A program made the position numbers and the translations under genes. A stretch of 64,000 nt of DNA from Sphaerolaimus hirsutus (Eukaryota; Nematoda; Chromadorea; Monhysterida; Sphaerolaimidae), in assembly GCA_964036195.1 (NCBI GenBank), contig OZ038452.1, positions 11,712,704 through 11,776,703 of the forward strand, given 5' to 3'. The notes below the pieces were generated by a model. It did no database searches, was not told the origin of the DNA, and saw nothing but the letters and a program-made list of their open reading frames with translations. Positions within the stretch are counted from its first letter, which is position 1, and each line of letters begins with the position of its first letter. Positions 43,372 through 53,445 of this stretch are shown here, piece after piece.

Positions 43372-45330
43372 AACGTTTGGGGGCGGGCTTCTGGGCAATT
43401 TACCGGATTTGGCTTGGCCATTTTGCTCACACATAATCTCACGTGAATGCATTCTTGTACGTTGTTTTACATGAAGATTTTATTTCATAAGTGAGCAAAA
43501 TGGCTTGGGGCCAGCTGCAGTCGGGAAATTTTTTAAAAGTTTTTATTCTCAACTTTGTTGAAAAGTTGAGATCCGGTGGGTTAAAATTTTATTTGAAGGC
43601 TTATCCAGGCAGAAGTCCAGTAAACAAGTGACTGATAGACGTCTTGCCTGTGACAAAGTTTTTTTTCCTGGTTCTGATAAACTTGCCGTACAGGCAATTT
43701 CCGCACTTATCGACTTACAGAAGTCGGCGCCCCACCACTGGTCTTAACACATTTCGTACTGATTTTTTCCCACAAAAAGAGTGGACTTACAACTTTTTTG
43801 CTGGATATAGCATGGACTTATTCAATTCTTGCTGGAGATTTTTAAAAATTGTTTGTAATGGTTCCAAGAAATTTCAAAACATCACACTTAAAATTTATGC
43901 ATTTAAAATCACTAAAAATTGATGTAAAAAATTGAAGAATGTTGAAATATGTGTGTACCTATTCCTTATTCTGTCTCTAATTTCAACTCAACTCATTTCA
44001 GCTCAACTCAATTTTCAAAATTTTAGAGTTATCGAATTTTAGAAAGGGCTGCCTCATTTGTTCTACATACTAAAAATGACAAAAAATGATGGATAAACAG
44101 CCCTCACCCAACTTAATTTACAAGGACACAATTGATGCTAAATGTTTAGTATTGGCCATTTAGGTTGCTAATGCTACTAACTTGCTACTGTAGGACTAAA
44201 TAGTTTCAAAAATTCAAGGTTTTAATTACTTAGGTGGCTTAACTTTATGTTCATCATAAATTTGGCAAATTTTGAAGCGAACAGCTAGCTTATTATTGCA
44301 GACTGCAGCTAGATAATAATGCAACAAGACTTGAGACTTTATAATCTGATGCTTAATTTCAGACAACCTTCCATTTGCACACCTTTCCATTGGCATTGCA
44401 AAAAAACCAAACGCATCAACGTATTGATTGTTCTGATCTTGAAAGATCTTTAAGGCACTGAATACATTTGGAAACCTACTTTTGTATATTTTGAAGTTGT
44501 ATACCTACATGGAATTTTGGAATATTTGGATTTGGTTCTAGGTTTTTGGGATACTGAGTCCTGTGTACTTAGCTTGAAAAATGTGCTTTTGGCAACCTTC
44601 CTGACTTTTTCTAACTTTTTGTGATTCAATCTACCCCCAGCAAAATCGGCTGATTGGTGCCTCATGTTATGCAAATTACACACTGTCTTGTTACAGACTG
44701 TTCAGTTAGAAAACATACCATAACAAGCATATTTTCAGACCTCTTATGTGGTGCTTCTGTTGGAAAGTTTAGATTCACACTTTCACAATTGATGTTGCTT
44801 TGCCATAAAACATTCCCGGTACCACAGTGCATTCATTGCAGCCACATCTCCAGCCAGATCATATTCATTCACTTAAACTAATTGGCCCACTGATTTACAA
44901 TAATTTGAGAAATTTTATGGCATTCACTCAATTGCTTGTCATAAAAATATGGAGTAATGTGAAAATGGTATGCAGAGCTGGCACCAAGAGAAAGCCATGT
45001 GGAAAGGTGTCATATTGACCATGTGCCAAGTAAGTGGGAAGGGGCATGTGCAATAGACATCCTGCACATGGTTTGATACTTGGTGCATTGCAGGTGCACT
45101 TTGTCCCAGCCAGATGTTTGCATGCACATGCATAGTCATCACAAAGTTTACAAGCGCCACCTGAAGCAGAGTGGCAGCTTTGTTTATGCACTTTCAGCAG
45201 TGTATATTCAGCCAAGTTTTTGTTTTTGTATTAAGGAATGCAGTTATGTGAATGCATGGGCTGGTATTTTCTGCAGATACAAACAAATTAGAAGATGTTA
45301 GACAATGTAAATGTTATAAGATGCATCTGA
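43372..45330. other. Gene-poor AT-rich stretch
   Basis: No transposon ends, exons or RNA genes recognised. Short frames (44450-44683 minus, 44928-45215 minus) have no splice context or known motifs. Its 5' part should hold the 3' UTR of the gene ending at 43371. Confidence 0.4.
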
Positions 45331-47780
45331 GTGGGTGCAGGAGAGCAGCTTGTGCACACAGCAGAACACTGGGCAACAGCCAAATTGGGCACCTGTTGCA
45401 TTGTCCATGTGTTTAGATCAGTGGGTAAGCACACAGACAATGCAACACCCCAGTAGGGCTGGACTTTTATGCTGCTGTGCAGGGACGTATCCAGGATTTT
45501 TGAGCAGGGGGGGTGCTGCTTGTTTACGGAGCCCGGCGAGGGAGTGCTAAAATTTTACCTATAGTGATGGAATGGTGTTATGGACCTGACGTCATTCATA
45601 GGCAACACGCCATGGCGTCATTGGCGTTGGCGCAAGCGCCAGAAACAGCTGTATCCGTGTATAAATATATGTACATATACAGCGACAGGCACATTATTGG
45701 GTGCATTTTGAGGGATATGTGTCCACAAGGAGCGATCTGCTGAAAATACTATTTGTTTAGGGGACATACATCAGATAAAGTCACAAACAGTGAACAATTA
45801 TTGTGAAAGTCACATTTCCCATGGGTTTTCATGTCTCACCCCGGGGAGGGGGGGCTGCAGCCCCCCCCGCCCCCCCCCCCCCTGGATACGGCCCTGCTGC
45901 TCTGTGTGCAGCCAGCTGGGCTCATGTCCCTGCTCAGCTACCCAGCATTTAATTGCATCTCTGCTGCCCAGTTTGTTGGTGCCATTCATATGTAAGCAGT
46001 ATTGCATCAGGAATCTTCAGCTGCAGCATATAACTATTGGGTTAAAATTTCTTTTATGTGTCATACTAGGGATTAACAACAGTGTAGAGAAACGCTGTGA
46101 ATAAATTTATTTGTAAATACATCTTAGAGTTTGTGGCGTACAATTACATGTAAAGTGTTTACCCTATGTTTCAATGGTGCAATCGTTGTTAGTTGGCATT
46201 GGCTGTTGGTAATTTGTGAAGCACTGGCTAAACACTGACATTTGAAATGCACCTACTAGAGTTGATAAACACACTATGGCACAGGTTGTTTCAGCTGCTG
46301 CACTTGCATCACAGCTCTGAGGTCCATTCATGGTGCTGGGTAGCACATTGACTGTGTGTCGTGGGTAGGCCACAGCCATGTGATACCCATCCACTGGGAT
46401 TGGTACCCTCAGAGCATTGCAGCAAGCTGATTGCACCTTGTTGTGTTCCCAAGAAAATGTGGCCAAGTTGTGCAGGTGTGCAGCTGCTGCACACAGCGGA
46501 ACACTGGGCAAAAGCCCAATGGGACAGCTGTTGCATTGTCCATGTGTCAGTGGGTGGGCACACAGACATTGCAACACCCCAGTGGGAGCTGACCCTCGTG
46601 TTGTGTGCGCAGCCAGCTGGGCACATGCCTGTCCAACCACCCAGCATCTGCTCGAACACTGCTGCACAGTTGGTCAGTCCGATACATATGTTAGCAGTAT
46701 TGGAGCAGAACCATTCAGTGGCAGCATATAACCAATATCTAACAAAAAAATTGTCCTGTTTGAGGGTTTTGGATCACTGGCTCCAGATGTTTAGAAAATG
46801 ATATGAATTGCATTTCAAGACATTCAAACACTAATTAGAGTTTGCTACAAAAATGATAAAATGCATGTGATATTTATATTGCAGTGGTGCCTGCAGCCAC
46901 ATGTTAGCTTTTATTATAAGTTTTGTGAGCTGCTATCATATGTTACTTTAGCTTTTATTATATGTGATGTCAGCTGTTTTGCTCAAAAATCGGAAAGTGC
47001 TTGCCAAACACTGATGTCCCATGCTGCCTGTTAGAATTGATAGACACATTATGGCACAATGTGCATCAGCTGCTGCGCGCCAGCTCTGAGGTCAAGTCAG
47101 AGTGCTGGGTAGCACTTCTGTGTGTCATGGGTAGGCCACAGTCATGTGATACCCATCCACTGGGATTGGACCCTCAGAGCATTGCATCCAGCGTACTGCA
47201 CACAATCATGCTGCTGTCACACAGTTTACAAGCCTCTCCTGAATCACACAATCTGTAAAAAACAGTGGAGTCACGACTTAGGGCACAAGTGTTTCTCAAT
47301 CCATTGAACTTATCTACTCAAGGTCACATGAGGTCACATTAGAAGACTGAACAAGTTTATTTATGACAATGCAAACCAGGGTGTACCTCAGTGCAAGTAA
47401 GCTCTCAGCACATGTAATCTACTCCCAGTCAAGGGTTTAGTGTATTTGGACCCTTCCAGGGGTTCATAAATATAGTAAATCACTCCTCCAGAAACATACA
47501 GCTGAACACATCTATTTGCAGGGTCGCAGGGGTTCAATTTAGGCTTTTTCAAGGTGTAGAAACAAAAAGGGAAAACATATATGTGAGCTGCTATCATATG
47601 TTATTTCAGCTTTTATTATACGTGATGTCAGCTGTTTTGCTTAAAAATGGCGAAGTGCTCGCTAAACACTGATGTTCCATGCTGCCTGTTAGAATTGATA
47701 GACACATTATGAAACAATGTGCATCAGCTGCTGCGCACCAGCTCTGAGGTTCAGTCAGAGTGCTGGGTGGCACTTCGTGT
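45330..47780. repeat. Diverged interspersed repeat family, TTGCATTGTCCATGTGT type
   Basis: Blocks recur: CACACAGCRGAACACTGGGC...TTGCATTGTCCATGTGT at 45350 and 46490; GTAGGCCACAGYCATGTGATACCCATCCACTGGGATTGG at 46360 and 47130; AGAATTGATAGACACATTATG at 47030 and 47690. Several large but mutually inconsistent frames on both strands come from these repeats. They look like old copies of one element in alternating arrangement. Confidence 0.6.
45480..45896. mobile_element. hAT-type MITE family 'H', second copy
   Basis: 417 bp; CAGGGACGTATCCAGG / CCTGGATACGGCCCTG, flanked by CTGCTGTG (45472-45479) and CTGCTCTG (45897-45904), a 7/8 duplication. The paralogous repeat at 46570-46620 reads through without it. 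Confidence 0.87.
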
Positions 47781-47876
47781 TGCAGAAGTGGACCGTAACT
47801 GCGGTCCACGGCTTGGCTGGAAGCAGCTGCTGTGATGAATGTGCGACTGGGTGCGCAACAGTCGGAACTCGGCCCG
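47780..47876 (-). pseudogene. MYCBP2: MYCBP2/PHR-domain exon remnant (third visible)
   Basis: Read on the minus strand after CTCTGCAG, one frame gives SGPSSDC, the string that follows YVAWARV in the first PHR domain of MYCBP2-type ligases. A short way on, another frame gives AVTVHF, in the place of the family's DGVVFQF. The needed frame therefore changes inside the exon. Flanking DNA on the low side is the interspersed repeat family. It follows the 48240-48444 exon in the expected order. On its own the match is short; with its neighbours it is persuasive. Confidence 0.6.
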
Positions 47877-48239
47877 CTGCAGAGAGGTTGGATGCAGTTA
47901 TGTTCACATGACACATACTGTATTTACTCAAAAAATTCCCTCTCATGTAGAATTCATCCTGGCAAAGCAAAAACTACCCACTGGAAAAATTATCCCCGCT
48001 GATGCCGGTGAGCATGAACTTTGAGCATATAATAAATTGGTTGTGTTCAATTTAGACAAAAATTGCTTGTTGCTTTGTTAATAAAGCATATTTTGACAAA
48101 TGGATCGATAGAATGAGCTTCAAAATGTTGTAATGTTGCTGTAAAATTGATGTCGAATAAGAAAATAATCCAAAACCAAATTGACATCGACAAAAACAGC
48201 TAACTGACCGCACAGAAAAAAAATCCAACCAATGTGATA

Positions 48240-48444
48240 TGAGCCCAGGCAATATACCAGTGCCCAGCTTTGCACAAAATCGGCTTGGCAAAGATCACAT
48301 GGGCCTTCTTCCTGGCGCTGCAGTCAAAGAGCACCTTGTCGGACTCGGCGAGCAGCTTGACCTTGGCCTCGGCGTGGACCAGGCAAGCAGCTTGACCCGG
48401 GTCAGGTACTCGCACCGGCAGCCAAGCAGACCCAGCCCGTGCAC
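48240..48444 (-). pseudogene. MYCBP2: MYCBP2/PHR-domain exon with frameshift
   Basis: After a CTCCCAG acceptor the minus frame reads VHGLGLLGCRCEYLTRVKLL, matching GGLGLFGGRGEYTAKIKL of the PHR domain. The domain then resumes in a different frame as LLAESDKVLFDCSARKKAHV and LCKAGHWYIAWA, matching LLAETD.L.YDC..R.K and LQAGWWYVAWARV. The break lies in a 35-bp near-repeat (GTCAAGCTGCTTGCC then GTCAAGCTGCTCGCC), so a small indel is enough to explain it. The family's usual GGR.EY is GCRCEY here. PHR proteins are very large RING ubiquitin ligases acting in synapse growth and axon biology. Confidence 0.78.
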
Positions 48445-48880
48445 CTGGGAGGTGCAATGGGGTTCATTTTTGAATAGCATTGTAAACGGGCTATTTTGAG
48501 AAAATATAAAAATACATTTCATAAAATCTCACAAAAAAAAGAATAATAAAATATCTTTGAGAAAAGCCAGAATAATATATATGAATATATCTGGGGAAAA
48601 ACAAGAGAAATATAAATAAAAAATATAAATGTGACATTTTGTTAAAGTTTCTGATATTTTTTAAAATTTCAAATCTTAAGAGTTTCAGCCAAAGAAAGAT
48701 TTTTCTGGTAAAATTAGATTTTTTGGGTTTTCATCTAGTACGGTACGCTCCAGCAATCTACCTACACCAGAAGCTGCTCAGCTACATATCTATCTACCCT
48801 AAGGTGAAAATATACCATAACCTAATCTATTTTTTACTTTTACTTATCAACACATGATTTCAAACAAACAGAAAACTCAC

Positions 48881-49139
48881 CATTATATCCCTATCTGAAC
48901 TGAATTGCACAGCCTCCACAGACTGACTAGAATAGCCCCAGCCCCCTCCATAATTCTGGAACCTATCCAAAACCTCATGCGGCAGCGGGCGTTCACTTTC
49001 ATCCATTTCCGCAGCAGACACCGGAATCAGTGTCAACGCCGCCGTGTAGTCATGCGAGATTCTCATCGGCAAGGTGACCTTCGGCACCGTTGATTGTCGA
49101 TGCAACCAAATCGAAGTGATCCAGTGAACGGCCGCTGGA
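48881..49139 (-). pseudogene. MYCBP2: MYCBP2/PHR-domain exon, frame intact
   Basis: The minus frame ends LDRFQNYGGGWGYSSQSVEA then VQFSSDRDIM before a consensus GTGAGT donor; the family has NRFESHGGGWGYSAHSVEAI, RFSADTDILLGG. This is the start of the first PHR beta-sandwich domain. The upstream part, PKVTLPMRISHDYTAALTLI, is plausible inter-domain sequence. The acceptor TTTCCGCAG ends at 49140. The exon alone would pass as functional; decay is judged from the other exons. Because introns are kept, the copy is not a retroposed one. Confidence 0.8.
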
Positions 49140-49451
49140 CTGCGGAAATGGCGCTTATGTTGAAGATGAGTCTTTTGATTGCTTATTCTTTTTGTTTTCC
49201 ACTCTATGCTATATTGTGACACTGAAACCTGATACCTCGGATTTGTCGATACCAATCCCCACAACATGTCGCTATTGATACCGATAACAAAAAGTATTGA
49301 CTTTTAGTATTGTGGTACCGTTTGAAGCGCCATCAAAACCAGATACCTAGTTTGAATTTTTTTCAATCACCTACACAATCAAAAAAAACACAACACCCAA
49401 CCCAAAAAGCCACCAATCATCTCACCTTGCTAAACAGGGCCATAAATACAA

Positions 49452-49832
49452 ACCCTGGCATACAGCACAGCAAACAAATTCAATCCAACCAATTTCGCAC
49501 TGGCGATGGTGTCTTCACTGTCGCCATTCTCCACCACAGTCACCAGGGGGCAGTCATAGACACTGTAAAATGTCAAATGCAATGCAAAGTGTCAAAACTC
49601 ATGTAAAATTCCCTGCAAAATGGCAACAGTTGCCACTTTTCAGGGCATTTCATGTGACATGAGACACTTCGCATGACATTTGACATTTTACAGATCATTT
49701 TAAAGGGTCTGGGACTGGCACCAGGAGCATTCACAATTCTGGACTACGCAGCAATCTCAACCTGCCACCCAAACTATTGTCCAGTTGACTGCGATCAAAT
49801 GTGGTCACACTGGTGCCATCGGCGTTGATCGC
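49452..49832 (-). pseudogene. Possible upstream exon of the PHR-type gene, broken by a transposon
   Basis: After CCTGTAG (minus) the frame reads AINADGTSVTTFDRSQLDNS and GRLRLLRSPEL, then TGA. Beyond a family D insertion (49544-49725) the same frame resumes as VTVVENGDSEDTIASAKLVG and LFAVLYAR, then a TAG before a GTGAGA donor. Two in-frame stops plus a transposon inside the exon point to a dead exon. It is in the right order and strand for the PHR gene, but I cannot confirm the family from the sequence. Confidence 0.4.
49544..49725. mobile_element. Family 'D' element inside a putative exon
   Basis: CAGGGGGCAGTC at the left, GGGACTGGCACCAGG at the right, TGTCAAATGCAATGC/GCATGACATTTGACA inverted interior. 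CACCAGG occurs on both sides (49541, 49719), but part of it may belong to the element's ends. Confidence 0.65.
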
Positions 49833-50082
49833 CTACAGGATTGTGCAAGTGTCGGCTGCTAGTGCTGTTGCTCGATGGGTCCACTGGTCTGTTAGGTTTT
49901 CTGTGGGGGGTTATGGGTGGAAGAAATGTGGATGTGCGCAGAAAAAATGTCAATTATGGTTTCATCGGTAATGCTAAATATTTGCGACATGGGGATTAGG
50001 ACAAAATGTGTTATGCCACCGCGTTTCTGCACCATTTCCTATGCATATTCTTATTTGTTTATTCTTATTCTTATATGGCTGG

Positions 50083-50137
50083 GTGCACTTTACGGCCAGG
50101 TTAACATTCCGGCTGAGCAGGGGAATAATTGTTTCTG
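50083..50137. repeat. Copy of the palindrome-edge sequence left of array 1
   Basis: TTTACGGCCAGGTTAACATTCCGGCTGAGCAGGGGAATAATT matches the sequence just left of array 2 (57150-57196), and the reverse complement of that just right of array 1 (52027-52070). Array 1 is thus bounded by inverted copies of the same edge. Confidence 0.75.
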
Positions 50138-52015
50138 CTTTTTTTCTAGCTAAATAGCTATTTTTCAACATTTTATCAGTTTACTTTTTTCAAGTGATGT
50201 TAGGATTTGAGTGAAGTGAAAAAAGTTGAGCAATGCCATTGGTCAACTTTTTTCACTTTACTTGAAGCCAAAGATCAAGTGAAAAAGTGTTAAGTGAAAA
50301 AACATTGAAAAATAGCTATTTTTGATAGTTTTTTTCACTTCACACTTTTTCAAGTGATGTTAGGATTTGAGTGAAGTGAAAAAAGTTGAGCAATGCCATT
50401 GGTCAACTTTTTTCACTTTACTTGAATCCAAAGTTCAAGTGAAAAAGTGTAAAGTGAAAAAAAACATTGAAAAATAGCTATTTTTGATAGTTTTTTTTCA
50501 CTTCACACTTTTTCAAGTGATGTTAGGATTTGAGTGAAGTGAAAAAAGTTGAGCAATGCCATTGGTCAACTTTTTTTCACTTTACTTGAATCCAAAGTTC
50601 CAGTGAAAAAGTGTAAAGTGAAAAAGACATTGAAAAATAGCTATTGTTGATAGTTTTTTTTCACGATAGCAACTTTTTGGTGTTAGGATTTTAGCTATTT
50701 TTCAATGTTTTTTTTCAGTTTACACTTTTTCAAGTGATGTTTGGATTTAAGTAAAGTGTAAAAAAAGTTGAGCAATGCCATTGGTCAACTTTTTTCACTT
50801 CACTCAAATCCTAACATCACTTGAAAAAGTGTGAAGTGAAAAAAAACATTGAAAAATAGCTATTTTTGACAGTTTTTTTCACTTCACACTTTTTCAAGTG
50901 ATGTTAGGATTTGAGTGAAGTGAAAAAAGTTGACCGATGGCATTGCTCAACTTTTTTTCACTTTACTTAATATTAAACATCACTTAAAAACGTGTAAACT
51001 GAAAAAAACACATTGAAAAATAGCTATTTTTGACAGTTTTTTTCACTTAACACTTTTTCAAGTGATGTTAGGATTTGAGTGAAGTGAAAAAAGTTGACCA
51101 ATTGCATTCCTCAACTTTTTTCACTTTACTTAAATTTAAACATCACTTAAAAATGTGTAAACTGAAAAAACACATTGAAAAATAGCTATTTTTGACAGTT
51201 TTTTTCACTTAACACTTTTTCAAGTGATGTTAGGATTTGAGTGAAGTGAAAAAAGTTGACCAATGGCATTCCTCAACTTTTTTCACTTTACATAAATTTA
51301 AACATCACTTAAAAATGTGTAAACTGAAAAAAACACATTGAAAAATAGCTATTTTTGACAGTTTTTTTTTACTTAACACTTTTTCAAGTGATGTTAGGAT
51401 TTGAGTGAAGTGAAAAAAGTTGACCAATGGCATTCCTCAACTTTTTTCACTTTACTTAAATTTAAACATCACTTAAAAATGTGTAAACTGAAAAAAAACA
51501 TTGAAAAATAGCTATTTTTGACAGTTTTTTTCACTTCACACTTTTTCAAGTGATGTTAGGATTTGAGTGAAGTGAAAAAAGTTGACCAATGGCATAGCTC
51601 AACTTTTTTCACTTTACTTAAATCCAAACATCACTTGAAAAAGTGAAAAGTGCAAAAAAACATTGAAAAATAGCTATTTTTGACAGTTTTTTTCACTTCA
51701 CACTTTTTTCAAGTGATGTTAGGATTTGAATGAAGTGAAAACAAGTTGACCAATGGCATTGCTCAACATTTTTCCCTTTACTTGAATCCAAACATTACTT
51801 GAAAGGTGTAAACTGTAAAAACATTGAAACGAGCTATTTTTGATAGTTTTTTTCACTTCACACTTTTTCAAGTGATGTTAGGATTTGAGTGAAGTGAAAA
51901 ACTTTAATCAATGCCATTGGTCAACTTTTTTCATTTTACTTGAATCCAAAGATCACATGAAAAAGTGTCAAGTGAAAAAAAAACGTTGAAAAATAGTTAT
52001 TTAGCTAGAAAAATA
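50138..52015. repeat. Satellite array 1, about 12 copies of a 160-bp self-complementary unit
   Basis: Each unit contains CACTTTTTCAAGTGATGTTAGGATTTGAGTGAAGTGAAAAAAGTTGA, a CAATGSCATTG-like centre, TCAACTTTTTTCACTTTACTT and an AAAAATAGCTATTTTT hinge. It folds on itself, and the array bounds are CTAGCTAAATAGCTATTTTTC and its complement. It has no coding capacity. Confidence 0.9.
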
Positions 52016-53084
52016 GCTAAAAACATTAATCCCCCAGCTCAGCCAGAATGTAAACCCGGCTGTAAAGTAAACCCAGCCGTAATGATGCCTGGCCGTAATG
52101 TAGCACCCCCTAGTTCATGGTCGGGTCTACTTTACGGCTGAGTAGGCTTACATTATGGCCAGGTCTATATTACGGCCAGGTTTACTTTATGGCTGCTACA
52201 CCCTCGAAAAATCAACCCAACCTGCTAATTACACTTGATCAGTGTGTAATCAATGCCAGCGCAATCCACGTGGCGCACCTGGAACTATCGGTGGGTGAAG
52301 CCAAGCCACTGGACGATGCTCTGGTGCCATGGGTGTGTGCAGCAGGATGGAACGTTGGCACTCTGCCAGGCACGGAGAACCACTGCTTCAGACTCCCATT
52401 GGGTGGACATGTGTGAGCCAAGTGACCTGAGTTTGCAGAATTGGGTAAAATGAAATGGCTACATAGTAAAGGGACAATGTACAGATTGTATGTAGAATGT
52501 GACATGTTGCAGATGTCAATTTGTAAAATGTCAGACAAAATAAACATATCGCATTCGACTTTATTATTATTTTTCCCAGGTTTTTCGAGAACCATCTAAT
52601 TGAGGTGTCTAATTCTAAAAGTGGACAAGTCCACAAAATGTGATTTTGAGTAAATCACATTTTGAGTTTCATTTCAAATTCCAGGTCCATGGTGCATGTC
52701 CAATGGCACTCTCTCATTCTCAACATCAAGTTCCAAATGGGGAGTTTCATTCCAAAAACACATATATTTACAATTTTAAATTTTTTTAAATCGCATTTTA
52801 AAGTTTGACAATGGCCTGACGCGCTACGTTTGGGAGACAAAGCTTGCCTTACACTTTTCAGATATATCCGACATTTCTCTACAATTTTTGTAACCACAAA
52901 TTTTGTTGGCCGGAAAATATTGACGGAGTTATGTGAGATTTTGTAAATCACCTAAAATTGGAAACAATTGGAATTAAAAGTCAAATAACTTCTTAACGGT
53001 GCATCGTAGGCAAAAACAAATTACACGATGCAAAGCCCATGTCTAAAAGAACCTCTAACTAAATTTCCAGATCAATATACCATG

Positions 53085-53445
53085 TTACCTCAAATTAATC
53101 CCCCCTTGAATTAACCCCCCCTCGAAATACCCCCCCTAAAATTCAGTGTAAAGAGAACGTACATGACAAATACCGCAGTTTGTGACCTGTGCAATGCAGA
53201 ACACATGTTCAAACTGATGATTGACTGACATTAGGGACCAGTTTATGTGTATATACAGTTATTTATGCCTATAAACACATACATCTACGTAATTGTTAGA
53301 TTTTTCTACATCTGAGTATGGGGAATTTCCGAAAATCTCTGGTGAAAAAATAGACCCCCTCGAATAAACCCCCCTCAAATTACCCCCCCTCAAATTGTGC
53401 TGGCAAAATAATAAACCCCCTGGTGGTATTTTGAGGTAATACGGT
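53085..53445. mobile_element. Family 'A' copy inside the left palindrome arm
   Basis: TACCATGTTACCTCAAATTA to GAGGTAATACGGTA. The matching copy lies at 55752-56142 in the other arm, so insertion preceded the inverted duplication. Confidence 0.75.

Noticed and set aside
42993..43452. Two long minus-strand frames over exon 7
   Set aside because: Composition-driven shadows of the plus-strand exon; C/W/R-rich with no splice context.
46164..46801. Long overlapping frames on both strands (167 and 146 codons)
   Set aside because: They lie in diverged interspersed repeats, overlap each other in antisense, and contain no recognisable motifs or splice sites.
52117..52416. Open frame in the left palindrome arm with a mirror partner at 56804-57031
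   Set aside because: The two copies share a peptide (ending PLGGH) but differ mainly by amino-acid-changing substitutions over a short length, there is no splice or domain support, and similarity is explained by the arms being homologous DNA.
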